Assembly: GCA_016124375.1 (NCBI GenBank)
Contig: WGNV01000004.1
Location: forward strand, 248,001 to 312,000
DNA: 64,000 nucleotides
Origin: Tepidisphaera sp.
GTDB taxonomy: Bacteria > Planctomycetota > Phycisphaerae > Phycisphaerales > UBA1924
Direction of reading: 5' to 3'
The notes under the pieces are model-generated. The model made no database searches, was not told the origin of the DNA, and was given only the letters and a program-made list of their open reading frames with translations. Shown here piece after piece: positions 8,073-16,877 of this stretch; positions within the stretch are counted from its first letter, which is position 1; the number at the start of each line of letters is the position of its first letter. The translations under genes were made by a program, and so were the position numbers.

Positions 8073-8540
8073 ATGGGCTCCAAGGTGCGTCCCGTGGGGT
8101 GGCTGGTGCTGCCGTGCCGGCTGATTTTGGGCGGGCTGTTCGTGTTCGCGGGGGTGATGAAACTGCTGAACCCGCAGTTGTTCCAGCAGTCGATCGGGGC
8201 GTTCAAGGTCGGGCTGCCTGAGCACCTGGAGATTCTGCTGACCTTCGTGGTGCCCTGGTGCGAGATCGCCGCGGGCTCGGCGCTGCTGCTGGGGCTGTGG
8301 ACGCGTTCGGCGGCCATGATGCTGTGCACGCTGCTGGTGGGGTTCATCGGGCTGATCGCCAGCGTGCTCATCCGCGGGATGGACGTGAAGTGCTCGTGCT
8401 TCGGGAAGTTTGAGATTCCGTGCACCGGACCGGTGGGCGTCTGCCATTTGGTGCGCAACGGGGTGATGCTGGCGCTGGGGCTGGTGGTGGTCTTCTTCGG
8501 GCCCGGGCCGCTGGCGATCGATCGCGAATCGACCAAGTGA
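8073..8540 (+). CDS. MauE/DoxX-family membrane protein
   Basis: A 155-residue protein with four predicted membrane helices. The FVFAGVMKLLNP opening is typical of DoxX/MauE proteins, and the loop motif KCSCFGKF is the cysteine motif of the MauE branch, which is thought to help disulfide formation in exported proteins. An additional cysteine pair occurs at IPCTG and VGVCH. It begins on the base after the rhodanese stop, so the two are surely one operon, probably together with the DUF1573 gene. It ends one base from the convergent AsmA-like gene. Confidence 0.85.
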   Translation: MGSKVRPVGWLVLPCRLILGGLFVFAGVMKLLNPQLFQQSIGAFKVGLPEHLEILLTFVVPWCEIAAGSALLLGLWTRSAAMMLCTLLVGFIGLIASVLIRGMDVKCSCFGKFEIPCTGPVGVCHLVRNGVMLALGLVVVFFGPGPLAIDRESTK

Positions 8541-8541
8541 T

Positions 8542-11500
8542 CTAGCGTGCCGGGCGCACGACATCGCGATCCACCGGGCGGGCGGCCGGGCTGTTCTCGG
8601 CTTCCTTCTCGATGCGGTCGAGGCGCTGCTGCTGCTCGGTTGGCGACTCGCCGAAGATGCGCCCCACAAACCGCGTGGTGCCGCTGAGGGTCTTCATCTC
8701 GACCTCGGGCTGGGCGAGCGTGCCCTGCACCTGGGCGGCGAGCAACTCGTCGCGCACGCTCTCCACAAGGCTGGTGACCAGGGGGATGCGATTGCGGGCC
8801 TTGGGGCGGAAGCGCATGTCGAGCTGCATGCCGGGCCACTCCAGCGTGCCGAAGCCGGTGATCTGCACACTCTTGCTGAAGACCGAGAGCTGTTCGAAGT
8901 TCACGTACGGCCCTTGGATGAAGAACTCGGCGTTGGCGAAATCCAGCGGCTCGTCGACCGGCAGTTCGAGGTTGCTCACGCGCACCAGCGGCACAATCAG
9001 GGGCAGCGTGAGCACCGTGCCCCCGGCGATGGCGCCCGAGCCCCGCCCGCGCCGGGACGCGGCGTCGCCGATCACCCCGGCCAGCGTCACATTGGCATCA
9101 AGCTCGCCCCGCGAGCGGTCGGGCTCGGCGGAGGAAGGCTCGCGGGAGGCCGCGGGCAGGGCCTTCCAGTCTTGAAGCAGGGAGGCGAACCGCACGCCCG
9201 AAGCCCGTACGGAGACCTGGTATTCGCGCCCGTGCACACCGCCGGGCGCAAGCGGGGCGTTCTGAGTTTCGCCGGCGCTCGCGCTCACGGTTGCGTCGCC
9301 GGTGATCTTGCCGCCGTGGCAGTCGGCGCTGAACTGAGGAACGATGACGCGTCCGTCGGGGGTGCCGGCGACGCGGACGCGGGCGCCCGTGACATCGACC
9401 CCGCCGACGCGGGCCGCCGGCAGCACACCGAAGAGTTCGTATGAAACGGGGGTGCCGGGGCTTCGCTGGGCGGAGAAGTCGATCGCCCCTTCGGCGCGAT
9501 CGATGTTGACGCCGGGCTCGATGGTGAGCCCGCGCACCTGCGAGTTGCCGTCAACCGTCAGATCGGAGATCGCCCCTTGCGGATCCATCGCCAGACGCAC
9601 CTGGATTTCAGGGATGCTGAGCTGGCCAGTGATGCCCACGCTCAGGTCGGAGGCGGCGGTGCGCAGAACCTTGGGCAGCACCGCGACAAGATCCGGCGTG
9701 AGGGAATCGGCGTTCACCGAGCCCGCGGCCTCAAGCCTCGTCGTGCCCGAGGCCTCGCGCACGAACGACCCGTCCAGCCTGGCTTCCCACGATGGGGCCT
9801 TGGCGACGATGTGGTCGATGCGCCCGGATTCACCGTCGAACTCGAGCCGCCCGGACATCTGGGGCCATTGAACGTCGACGCCGTCGAAGGCGAGGGTGAG
9901 GCTCTTGGGCGAGAGGCTGCCCCGGGCGTTCCAGCCCGAGCGGTCGGGCGTGCTGGAGAGCGAAAGGTCAAGATCGAACACGCCCCGCGGACGCGCGGAA
10001 TCAAAGAAATCCGTCGCGCCGTGCACGCCCGCGTCCTGGGCGGCCATCCGCAGCAGCCCGCAATCAAAGCGCGCGTCGGTGAGCTTGAGCGAGACGCTGC
10101 GCCCCTCCTCGTCGGGGCGGCCGTCAACCCGGAGCCCGCCCGAAACCAGGAAACTGCCGGCGGGCTGGGCATCGAAGGTGGAGGTTCCCGCCGCGGCGTC
10201 GAAGGTGAGCTTGGCGGGCGCGTCCGGCCCCTGGGGCATCGAGACGCCGATGGTGCCCTGGTTGAGCGAGATGCCCACGCGGCCGTTTTCCATCATCGCC
10301 GACGCGTCGGAGGTCTTGGTGATGGTGGCGACGAGGCGCACCGGAGCGTCCGGCGGGCTCAGAACTTCCAGGTGCCCATCGAGCGAGCCCGCGGGGTGTC
10401 GCGAGGCTCGCAGGCCCGCCACCTGCGCCGCGGCCTGCGGCGCGAGCGGATCAATGATGTCTTCGATCGGCAGAGCGAGATCGAGCTGCGTGGCGTCGAT
10501 AGCCGCTTCGAGCGTTCCGGCCCGGTAGGTGGCCTTCACGCGGGTGCGTCCGCTGGGTGGGCCCCGATCAGGCGGATTGACGCGCCCGGTGAGATCGGCA
10601 GTCACCTGCTCAGGCGAGGCGTCGACCGAGCCGTCGATGTCGCGCCACGCCACGCGGGGCGCGCCGTCTGGCCCAAGGGGCGCCGCCAGGCACTGCGACG
10701 CGTCGACCTGCACGCGATAGTCCACGTCGTCGTTCTTGTTGTGGAGCTTGGCGGCCAGGTTGATCAGCCCGCGAAGGTTGAGCTTCCGCAGCCGATCCAC
10801 CAGCCCGACGCGCTCCAGCCCGGCGGTGTGGGGGATCGCATCGAGCAGCATCGCGTCCAGCGGCAGGTCGGTGGCGCTGAGCTCGAGATCCGGCACGGCG
10901 GGAGTCTCGGGCTTCAGCAGCGCGTTGATGTCCGCATCGGCGTGCAGGCGGATCTGTCCACCCTTGGGGCCGGTCAGCGTGCCGCCCGAAACGGTGATGC
11001 GCTCGTCGTCCTTCACGATGTGCAGGCCCTTGGCCAGCACCGGATAGGGAACCTTGTCGGTGAGCAGGCCGGCGTCGAGAAGGTCGATCTCGACCTTGTC
11101 GTGCCACGGGCTCTCTTTGCCCGGCGGGCTGTAGACGTGGGTGTGCACGTTGGCCCGGCCCCCAAGCTCGAAGCGGGGTCGTTCGCGCGATTCGCCCTCG
11201 CCCCCGGGCCCGGCGATGTACCCCTTGTCGACCAGCTTCCGGTACTGCGCACGGCTGAAGACCGCGTCGATCAGCGCGACGCGTTCCTTCATCGCCTCAC
11301 GCAGCGCATCGTCCACCGGCAGGTTGTTCACGGTCACGTCCACGTCGACGGCGGCGTCGTCATTGGGCGGGGCGACCACCACCCGCGCCGACATCGTCAC
11401 GCCCCCGGGAGCCTCGCCCTTGATGTCCTCGATCACCACCTCGGACTCACTGAACCGGACTACCCCGCTCATGTTGTAGAAGCGATACGGGAAGCGGGTG

Positions 11501-12792
11501 AACGCCGCGGTGGTCTTGCGGAAGTTCAGCGAGCCCGTGACGACGATGTCGCTGGGCGTGCCTCCCTTGGGCGCACCCCGGTCGAGGTGTATCTCCGCGT
11601 CGAGCACGCCCGTGGGATCTGAAAACTGGGCGAGGCGCTCGCGCACCTTGTCGGGCGCAAACCGCAGAATCTCGGGGTTTTTGCCGAGCGTGAAGTCGGT
11701 GCAGCGCATCAGCCCGGTGAACGGGGCGTCGGCGCTGGTGCCCTTGTATTCGAGTTCGACGTGGTAGGGAAGTTCTTCGAGCAGGCCGTCGACGTCGGCA
11801 GAAAGGCCCGAGTTGCGGATGGCCAGCGTGCCCCGCACGTCTTGCATGCGCAAGCGCCGGGGCGGGCCTGCTTCGCCCGGCTTTTCGCTTCGTGCCTCCA
11901 CGGGCAACGTGACGGCAACGCCCGACAGCGAGGCCTTGGCCTCGACGTTGCCGCTGAACTCGTAGGTGAGCTGCGCGTCGTACACGCGGCCCTGGAGGTT
12001 CAGCGATTCATACGTCTTTCGAAGCGGGCGGGGCATGGCCGCGGCCGGCCAGTCGGCCAGATCCAGCACGCCCAGATCGATCGTCACGGCGTCCTTGGAG
12101 AGACTCCCCTCGACCTGCAGGCCCCCGGGGCCGGCCAGTGGCTGCCCGTTCTGATCGAGCTCGTGGAACGCGATGTCCATGCGCCCGGATTCATCGCGCG
12201 ACCGCTCGACCTCGCCCTCGACCGGGATGCGTCGAAGGCTCGTGAACACCGGGGCGGACGGGGCCCCCCCTCCGCTGCCCTTGGAGTGTTCGCCGAGTTC
12301 GATGACCCCGTCGCGCACGATCATCCGCGGGATTTCGATGGGGCCGCCCGCGCTCTTTTCGGGCGTGAGCGCCGCCACGTTCACGCTGCCGTCGTCCAGC
12401 GACTGGCTCAGTCGCGCGAGTGGCTGATCAAGCGTGATGGTGTCGAGCCTGGGCGAGCCCGAGAGCAGCGTGCGAAGTTCCAGATGCACCACGATGCGCT
12501 GGGCGCGGAAGATCACGCCCCCTTCGCCCGGCACACCCGGGGCGCGGATCTCGACATTCTCCATCGCCAGCGTGCCATCGCGCGACAGGCTCACCCCCGT
12601 CGCCCGCGCCTGCCCCCCCACCCTCGCTCCCAGCTGCGACATCACCACCCAGCGGGTGAGGAACGAATCGGTCGCGAGGAACCATCCCCCTACCAGCACC
12701 CCGGTGGTGACGACGCCACGCACCAGCCACCTGGCGCGGCGTTTCTTTCGCGGCGGGTCATTCTTCGGCGTTGGAACGGGCGTTGGCTGCAT
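8542..12792 (-). CDS. giant AsmA/TamB-like envelope protein
   Basis: About 1416 residues. A basic N-terminus is followed by one membrane helix (LVRGVVTTGVLVGGWFLATD), then a very long beta-rich region of repeated short strands typical of the AsmA-like/DUF3971 superfamily, whose members form lipid-carrying grooves bridging inner and outer membranes. The C-terminal part (GTLEWPGMQLDMRFRPKAR, VQGTLAQPEVEMKTLSGT) matches the usual AsmA-like ending. I chose the ATG at 12792, preceded by GAGGGCGG. A GTG ten codons upstream has no ribosome site. It is transcribed away from radA across a short shared promoter region. Role in lipid transport is inferred from fold, not shown here. Confidence 0.78.
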   Translation of the reverse strand: MQPTPVPTPKNDPPRKKRRARWLVRGVVTTGVLVGGWFLATDSFLTRWVVMSQLGARVGGQARATGVSLSRDGTLAMENVEIRAPGVPGEGGVIFRAQRIVVHLELRTLLSGSPRLDTITLDQPLARLSQSLDDGSVNVAALTPEKSAGGPIEIPRMIVRDGVIELGEHSKGSGGGAPSAPVFTSLRRIPVEGEVERSRDESGRMDIAFHELDQNGQPLAGPGGLQVEGSLSKDAVTIDLGVLDLADWPAAAMPRPLRKTYESLNLQGRVYDAQLTYEFSGNVEAKASLSGVAVTLPVEARSEKPGEAGPPRRLRMQDVRGTLAIRNSGLSADVDGLLEELPYHVELEYKGTSADAPFTGLMRCTDFTLGKNPEILRFAPDKVRERLAQFSDPTGVLDAEIHLDRGAPKGGTPSDIVVTGSLNFRKTTAAFTRFPYRFYNMSGVVRFSESEVVIEDIKGEAPGGVTMSARVVVAPPNDDAAVDVDVTVNNLPVDDALREAMKERVALIDAVFSRAQYRKLVDKGYIAGPGGEGESRERPRFELGGRANVHTHVYSPPGKESPWHDKVEIDLLDAGLLTDKVPYPVLAKGLHIVKDDERITVSGGTLTGPKGGQIRLHADADINALLKPETPAVPDLELSATDLPLDAMLLDAIPHTAGLERVGLVDRLRKLNLRGLINLAAKLHNKNDDVDYRVQVDASQCLAAPLGPDGAPRVAWRDIDGSVDASPEQVTADLTGRVNPPDRGPPSGRTRVKATYRAGTLEAAIDATQLDLALPIEDIIDPLAPQAAAQVAGLRASRHPAGSLDGHLEVLSPPDAPVRLVATITKTSDASAMMENGRVGISLNQGTIGVSMPQGPDAPAKLTFDAAAGTSTFDAQPAGSFLVSGGLRVDGRPDEEGRSVSLKLTDARFDCGLLRMAAQDAGVHGATDFFDSARPRGVFDLDLSLSSTPDRSGWNARGSLSPKSLTLAFDGVDVQWPQMSGRLEFDGESGRIDHIVAKAPSWEARLDGSFVREASGTTRLEAAGSVNADSLTPDLVAVLPKVLRTAASDLSVGITGQLSIPEIQVRLAMDPQGAISDLTVDGNSQVRGLTIEPGVNIDRAEGAIDFSAQRSPGTPVSYELFGVLPAARVGGVDVTGARVRVAGTPDGRVIVPQFSADCHGGKITGDATVSASAGETQNAPLAPGGVHGREYQVSVRASGVRFASLLQDWKALPAASREPSSAEPDRSRGELDANVTLAGVIGDAASRRGRGSGAIAGGTVLTLPLIVPLVRVSNLELPVDEPLDFANAEFFIQGPYVNFEQLSVFSKSVQITGFGTLEWPGMQLDMRFRPKARNRIPLVTSLVESVRDELLAAQVQGTLAQPEVEMKTLSGTTRFVGRIFGESPTEQQQRLDRIEKEAENSPAARPVDRDVVRPAR

Positions 12793-12879
12793 TCGCGCCG
12801 CCGCCCTCGGGCGGCTTGCCACAGCGTAGCGGGCAGTTCACGGGTCGTAGCGGGCGGCCTGACGGCGTACGGTTGCCTC

Positions 12880-14313
12880 ATGGCCAAGGTTCGGCGGGTT
12901 TTCGTGTGTCGAAGCTGCGGGTCGGCCCAAAGCCGCTGGCAGGGAAAGTGCCCGGACTGCGGCACCTGGGACTCGCTCGAGGAAACCACGTTCGATCCCG
13001 CCCTCGAAAAAGACACCCACAAAGGCCTGGCCGCGGCTTTCACGCCGGGCAGTGACAGCGACGATGCCCACAGCCCCGCTGGTTCGCCCGCCGCCGCCGT
13101 CTCCCTGGGCGACTTGGCCTCGTCACCCGAGTCGCTTCAGCGCGTGCCCAGCGGCATCGGCGAACTCGACCGGGTGCTGGGCGGGCAGGGCGACCACCGG
13201 GGCTTGGTGCCCGGCAGCGTGGTGCTCATCGGGGGCGAGCCGGGCATCGGCAAATCGACCCTGCTGCTGCAAGCCGCTGGGGCGTGGGCGGCCCGCGGGC
13301 AACGGGTGATGTACGTCACCAGCGAGGAATCCGCCCAGCAGGTGGGATCGCGGGCCCAGCGCCTGGGTGCGGCCGCGGGCGACGCGACCAAGAACCTCTT
13401 CGTCCTGGCCGACACCAACCTCGCGCGCATCGTCGAGCAGGCCCGCAAGATCGGCCCCGCGCTGCTGGTCGTCGATTCCATCCAGATGGTCTACAAGCCC
13501 GACGTGCCCGCCAGCCCCGGCAGCGTCACCCAGCTTCGGCGCTGCTGCGCCGACCTCGTGACGATCGCAAAGTCCAGCGGCATCGGCGTCGTGCTCGTCG
13601 GCCATGTCACCAAGGACGGCCAACTCGCCGGGCCCCGATTGCTTGAGCACCTGGTGGACGCGGTGCTTTCGTTCGAGGGCGATCGTCACCACGCTCACCG
13701 CATCGTGCGGGCCGTGAAGAACCGCTTCGGCACGACGCTCGAAATCGGGCTCTTCGAGATGACCGGCGCGGGCCTGCGCGAGTCTCCCGACGGCGCGGGC
13801 CTGCCCGCCGCCCAGGCCACGCCCCGCCCCGGCTCGGCGGTGTGCCCGGTGCTCAGCGGCTCGCGATGCATGCTCGTGGAACTGCAGGCGCTGACGGCGA
13901 CCGGCTTCCTGGGAGCCGCCAAGCGCAAGGCCTCGGGCATCGACCCCAATCGCCTCGCCATGCTCATCGCCGTGCTCGAGCAGCACGCCCAACTGCGCCT
14001 GGCCGATCGCGATGTCTTCGCCAGCAGCGTGGGCGGGGTGCGCGTCGTCGAGCCCGCGGCCGACCTCGCGCTGCTCCTCGCCATCGCCGGCGCGCATCTG
14101 CGCCGCAGCCTTCAAGCCCGAACCGCGGTGGTGGGCGAGGTCGGCCTGGGGGGCGAGATCCGCCCGGTGCCGGCGCTGGATCAGCGGGTCCGCGAAGCCG
14201 CCCGCCTGGGATATCAGCGCCTCATCGTTCCCAAGGGGGCGAGAATCAGCATCCCGGGCGCGGAACTTGCGGAAGTGAAGAACATCGACGCCGCCATCGA
14301 GCACCTGGGCTAG
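12880..14313 (+). CDS. radA: DNA repair protein RadA/Sms
   Basis: A RecA-related, DnaB-like helicase that helps branch migration in recombinational repair. The N-terminal zinc finger uses C10, C13, C24 and C27 (CRSCG/CPDCG). The Walker A motif GGEPGIGKST is at residues 118-127 and the RadA-specific KNRFG motif at 280-284. The C-terminal Lon-like domain carries GEVGLGGEIRPV. The linker between finger and ATPase (residues 35-85) is longer and more Ala/Ser-rich than usual. Length 477 is close to the family's 450-460. Divergent from the AsmA-like gene. Confidence 0.96.
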   Translation: MAKVRRVFVCRSCGSAQSRWQGKCPDCGTWDSLEETTFDPALEKDTHKGLAAAFTPGSDSDDAHSPAGSPAAAVSLGDLASSPESLQRVPSGIGELDRVLGGQGDHRGLVPGSVVLIGGEPGIGKSTLLLQAAGAWAARGQRVMYVTSEESAQQVGSRAQRLGAAAGDATKNLFVLADTNLARIVEQARKIGPALLVVDSIQMVYKPDVPASPGSVTQLRRCCADLVTIAKSSGIGVVLVGHVTKDGQLAGPRLLEHLVDAVLSFEGDRHHAHRIVRAVKNRFGTTLEIGLFEMTGAGLRESPDGAGLPAAQATPRPGSAVCPVLSGSRCMLVELQALTATGFLGAAKRKASGIDPNRLAMLIAVLEQHAQLRLADRDVFASSVGGVRVVEPAADLALLLAIAGAHLRRSLQARTAVVGEVGLGGEIRPVPALDQRVREAARLGYQRLIVPKGARISIPGAELAEVKNIDAAIEHLG

Positions 14314-14439
14314 ACCCCGCCGCAGGCCGCCCTGGGGGGCCCCGGTCCTGCGGACGACTGAATCCGAGATTGTTCATTGCGAGAAATTCGAACAGCCGCG
14401 AGCGAGACAGGCAGCAGGCCTACCATCCGCTCCTACATC

Positions 14440-14514
14440 GGCCCCGTCGTCTAGCCCGGTCTAGGACACTACCCTTTCACGGTAGGGACATGGGTTCGAA
14501 TCCCATCGGGGTCA
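14440..14514 (+). tRNA. tRNA-Glu (TTC anticodon)
   Basis: A full cloverleaf can be drawn. The acceptor GGCCCCG pairs with CGGGGTC (14507-14513) with one G-T pair. The D-arm lies in GTCTAGCCCGGTCTAGGAC. The anticodon stem CTACC/GGTAG encloses the loop CTTTCAC with anticodon TTC. The T-arm is ATGGG/CCCAT around TTCGAAT. The discriminator is A at 14514, and the CCA end is not encoded. It lies alone between radA and a convergent small secreted-protein gene. Confidence 0.96.
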
Positions 14515-14556
14515 CTTGTTTCGCTTTTCACGCCGGGCTTTTGGGCCCGTGCCTGC

Positions 14557-15114
14557 TCAGCCGCCTCTGGCGGCCTGGTCCAGCAGTTGCCCGACCCGAT
14601 ACTGCCGATACGCCTCTCCCGAGAAGATCGTCGGCGTGATCTGTTGCGACAAGTTCTGCGACGGGCGCGGGCCGGGCGGCTTGAGGTTCTGCTCCATCGC
14701 CGAGCGATCGACCGCCAGGATGCTCGGGCCCCGCGCCTGATACGTCGAACTCAGCACCGACTCCGGACTGCCCAGATAAAACACCGTGCCCGCGGGGATG
14801 TCGGCGCTCAGCACGCCTCGCGCCGCCCGCGAGTATTCCGAGCGATCGAACACCGCGATCACCCCGTTGTCGATCCGCGCGAACTTCCGCGAGCCCCCGA
14901 ACAGGTCCGGCGTCGGATCAATCCGGTACACCCGGTCAAACTCGATGGGCCGCCTCAAATCCAGCGGCTGCACCCGAAGGCTGTTGCCCAGGGGCGAGAC
15001 ATCATCAAACTGCTGATCCACCGGGTTGAGCCCGGGCTGCGCGGGGGCCAGGCCTCCCCAGAGGCCCAGGGCCGCGATGCACGCCGCGCGAGTTGTTCGA
15101 GCTCTTCGCCTCAC
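14557..15114 (-). CDS. small secreted protein of unknown function
   Basis: A 185-residue protein with an N-terminal export signal (RAACIAALGLWGGLAPAQ). The rest has no domain I recognise. Segments such as IDNGVIAVFDRSEYSRAARG and ADIPAGTVFYLGSPES suggest a beta-rich exported protein. It lies 36 bases downstream of the TonB-like gene on the same strand, so the two probably share a transcript. I chose the GTG at 15114 because GAAGGA stands six bases before it. A GTG nine codons upstream is the alternative. Confidence 0.65.
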   Translation of the reverse strand: MRRRARTTRAACIAALGLWGGLAPAQPGLNPVDQQFDDVSPLGNSLRVQPLDLRRPIEFDRVYRIDPTPDLFGGSRKFARIDNGVIAVFDRSEYSRAARGVLSADIPAGTVFYLGSPESVLSSTYQARGPSILAVDRSAMEQNLKPPGPRPSQNLSQQITPTIFSGEAYRQYRVGQLLDQAARGG

Positions 15115-15150
15115 GCGTTGTCCTTCGCCGAAACGCCGCACCGAGTTCGG

Positions 15151-16734
15151 CTACCGCAAGATAAACCGGATCTTCACCGTCAGTCCAGCATCGGGTTTTC
15201 CGGGGGGGATCCTTTCGAGTTCCTGCCCCGCGGCTTCCCACCGATACGTCGACCTCAGCAGCACGTCGTCGATCTCCTGCGAACCCGTGGTCTCGCCCTT
15301 GCCGAACTGGGCCCGGATCACGCTGCCGTCGCGTCCGAACACGATCTCGATGGTCGCGTCGCGGGGCGAGGCCACCAGCATGGTCGTGAGTGAGAACCGC
15401 GGGCGCACCGTGCGGATCTTGAGCCCCTGGCGTGCGAGAACCTTGCCGAACTGAAGGCTCGTGACTTCGAACGTGGACGACGCGATAGATTCCGAATCGC
15501 TCTTGAGCCCCGGGGTGTCGCCGGCCGCGGGCGCACCGGCCGCGGGCAGGGGCTTGGGCGCCGCGCTGGCGTGCTCGGGGTTCGGCGCCTGCGGGCCTGG
15601 CCGGCCGGGCTGAGACGCAGCCGCCGGGGGCTGGGCCGCGGCGGCCGCCTGCCGAAGCCACTCGGGCACCGGCGGACCAACCTCCTGCGCCAAGGCGTCT
15701 CCCAATGGCGCCTGCGCCTGAGCGGGCGCGGCTTGCGCCAGTCGCTGTGCGGGCTTGGCCTCGGGCAAGACGCCTAACTCGTCGTGCGCCTTCGCGCCCT
15801 TCACCTCATCTTGGGCCGCGTCGGCGATCTCGCCCTTGGCGTCCGGCGTGGCTGGCTTCTCGCCCTGTTCGTCTTTGGCGTCGGCCTGCGCGGCCTTGGT
15901 CGCCTTGGCCGCGCCGGGCTCGGGTTGCGTGCCGCCCTCGACGCCCTTTTCAGGCGGCGTCTCGCGGGGCGTGGCGTCGGCCGCGCCCCCTTCCAGACCC
16001 TTCACCCCTTTGGCGTCCGCCTCCGGCCCTGGGGTCATTTGCTGCGGCGCCGTCTTGGCGTCCGGCGGGCGGTCTGCTTCCTTAGCGTCAGCCGGCGCCT
16101 GCTCGGCGGGCGGCTTGGAGGGCGCTGCCGGGGTCTGAGCCGCGGCTCCGCCTCCCGCTGGCGCCCGTTGCTCGGCAGGGTCGGGCGCGGGCACGTCCGG
16201 CTCGGCCGGCGCGGGAGGGGCGTTTTGAGCCTGGGCCTGCGGCGGCGGGGCCGGGACCTGAACCTGCGCCGGCAGCCCGGGCTGCGGGCTCATTGCCGAT
16301 TGATCCACTTCAGATTTCCGGGCCTTCTGCTCGGTCGCCTCTGCAAACCCCACCCACGCCTGGGTTTGCGCCTTGGAGTTGTCAATTCCCGGGGTCACCT
16401 CGGGGGGGGCCTTTTCCGCCGGAGGCGGGGGTGGCGGCGGCGTCACCTCAGCGACTTTGGGTGGTTCGGGCTTGGGCTCCGGAGCTGGGGCCTTCTCCGC
16501 CGGGGGCGGAGCGGCGGACGCCAGCGGGATCACCAACGACGTATCTGCTTGATTTGCAGACCTTTGCGGCGGAATCCCAAACGTCGATACCGCCATCACC
16601 CACGCCAGCCCGACGTGGATCGCCACGCTGGCCAGCGTGGCCCCCATGACCCGGAGTTGCAGGCCTTCTTCGCGCACGACAGGAAACTCTAGCCGCTGCC
16701 GACATCGGGGCGAACCGAACCCGGTCTCACGCAT
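15151..16734 (-). CDS. TonB-like energy transducer with long low-complexity spacer
   Basis: About 527 residues. One N-terminal membrane helix (VMGATLASVAIHVGLAWVMA) is followed by roughly 330 residues rich in Ala, Pro, Glu and Lys, an extended periplasm-spanning spacer. The C-terminal globular part (ATIEIVFGRDGSVIRAQFGK, TYRWEAAGQE, LTVKIRFIL) fits a TonB C-terminal fold. TonB carries proton-motive force from ExbBD to outer-membrane receptors. No exbB or exbD is in the window. The spacer is unusually long compared with classical TonB (about 240 residues in total). A small secreted gene follows in the same direction. Confidence 0.7.
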   Translation of the reverse strand: MRETGFGSPRCRQRLEFPVVREEGLQLRVMGATLASVAIHVGLAWVMAVSTFGIPPQRSANQADTSLVIPLASAAPPPAEKAPAPEPKPEPPKVAEVTPPPPPPPAEKAPPEVTPGIDNSKAQTQAWVGFAEATEQKARKSEVDQSAMSPQPGLPAQVQVPAPPPQAQAQNAPPAPAEPDVPAPDPAEQRAPAGGGAAAQTPAAPSKPPAEQAPADAKEADRPPDAKTAPQQMTPGPEADAKGVKGLEGGAADATPRETPPEKGVEGGTQPEPGAAKATKAAQADAKDEQGEKPATPDAKGEIADAAQDEVKGAKAHDELGVLPEAKPAQRLAQAAPAQAQAPLGDALAQEVGPPVPEWLRQAAAAAQPPAAASQPGRPGPQAPNPEHASAAPKPLPAAGAPAAGDTPGLKSDSESIASSTFEVTSLQFGKVLARQGLKIRTVRPRFSLTTMLVASPRDATIEIVFGRDGSVIRAQFGKGETTGSQEIDDVLLRSTYRWEAAGQELERIPPGKPDAGLTVKIRFILR

Positions 16735-16772
16735 CTAATGTGGTAACAATGCGGTAGGATTGGGGGGTGTGT

Positions 16773-16862
16773 TGGCCGCGACCCCGCGGCCACCCGGCAG
16801 GCGTTGGGCGTGTGCCCGCGTCGGTCCTCGCACCCACAGGTTCGCAAGGCCCGGTTCGGGCC
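16773..16862. promoter_or_regulatory. structured leader/promoter region between divergent genes
   Basis: The 143-base gap between the divergent TonB-like and TlpA-like genes contains three small hairpins: TGGCCGCG/CGCGGCCA (16773-16792), GGGC/GCCC (16806-16817) and GGCCCG/CGGGCC (16848-16862). The last ends 15 bases before the TlpA-like start codon. They could be operator sites or a structured 5' leader. No clear -35/-10 pair is visible. Confidence 0.3.
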
Positions 16863-16877
16863 ACTCTGGAGTCTCGA

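Noticed and set aside
9577..11622. Long open frame (681 codons) on the plus strand
   Set aside because: It lies fully antisense to the AsmA-like gene, has an Arg/Gly/His-rich composition and no recognisable domain; long antisense frames are expected in DNA this GC-rich.
14319..14360. CCGCAGG/CCTGCGG inverted repeat after radA as terminator
   Set aside because: The loop is long, pairing is short and there is no T-run, so I did not annotate it as a terminator.
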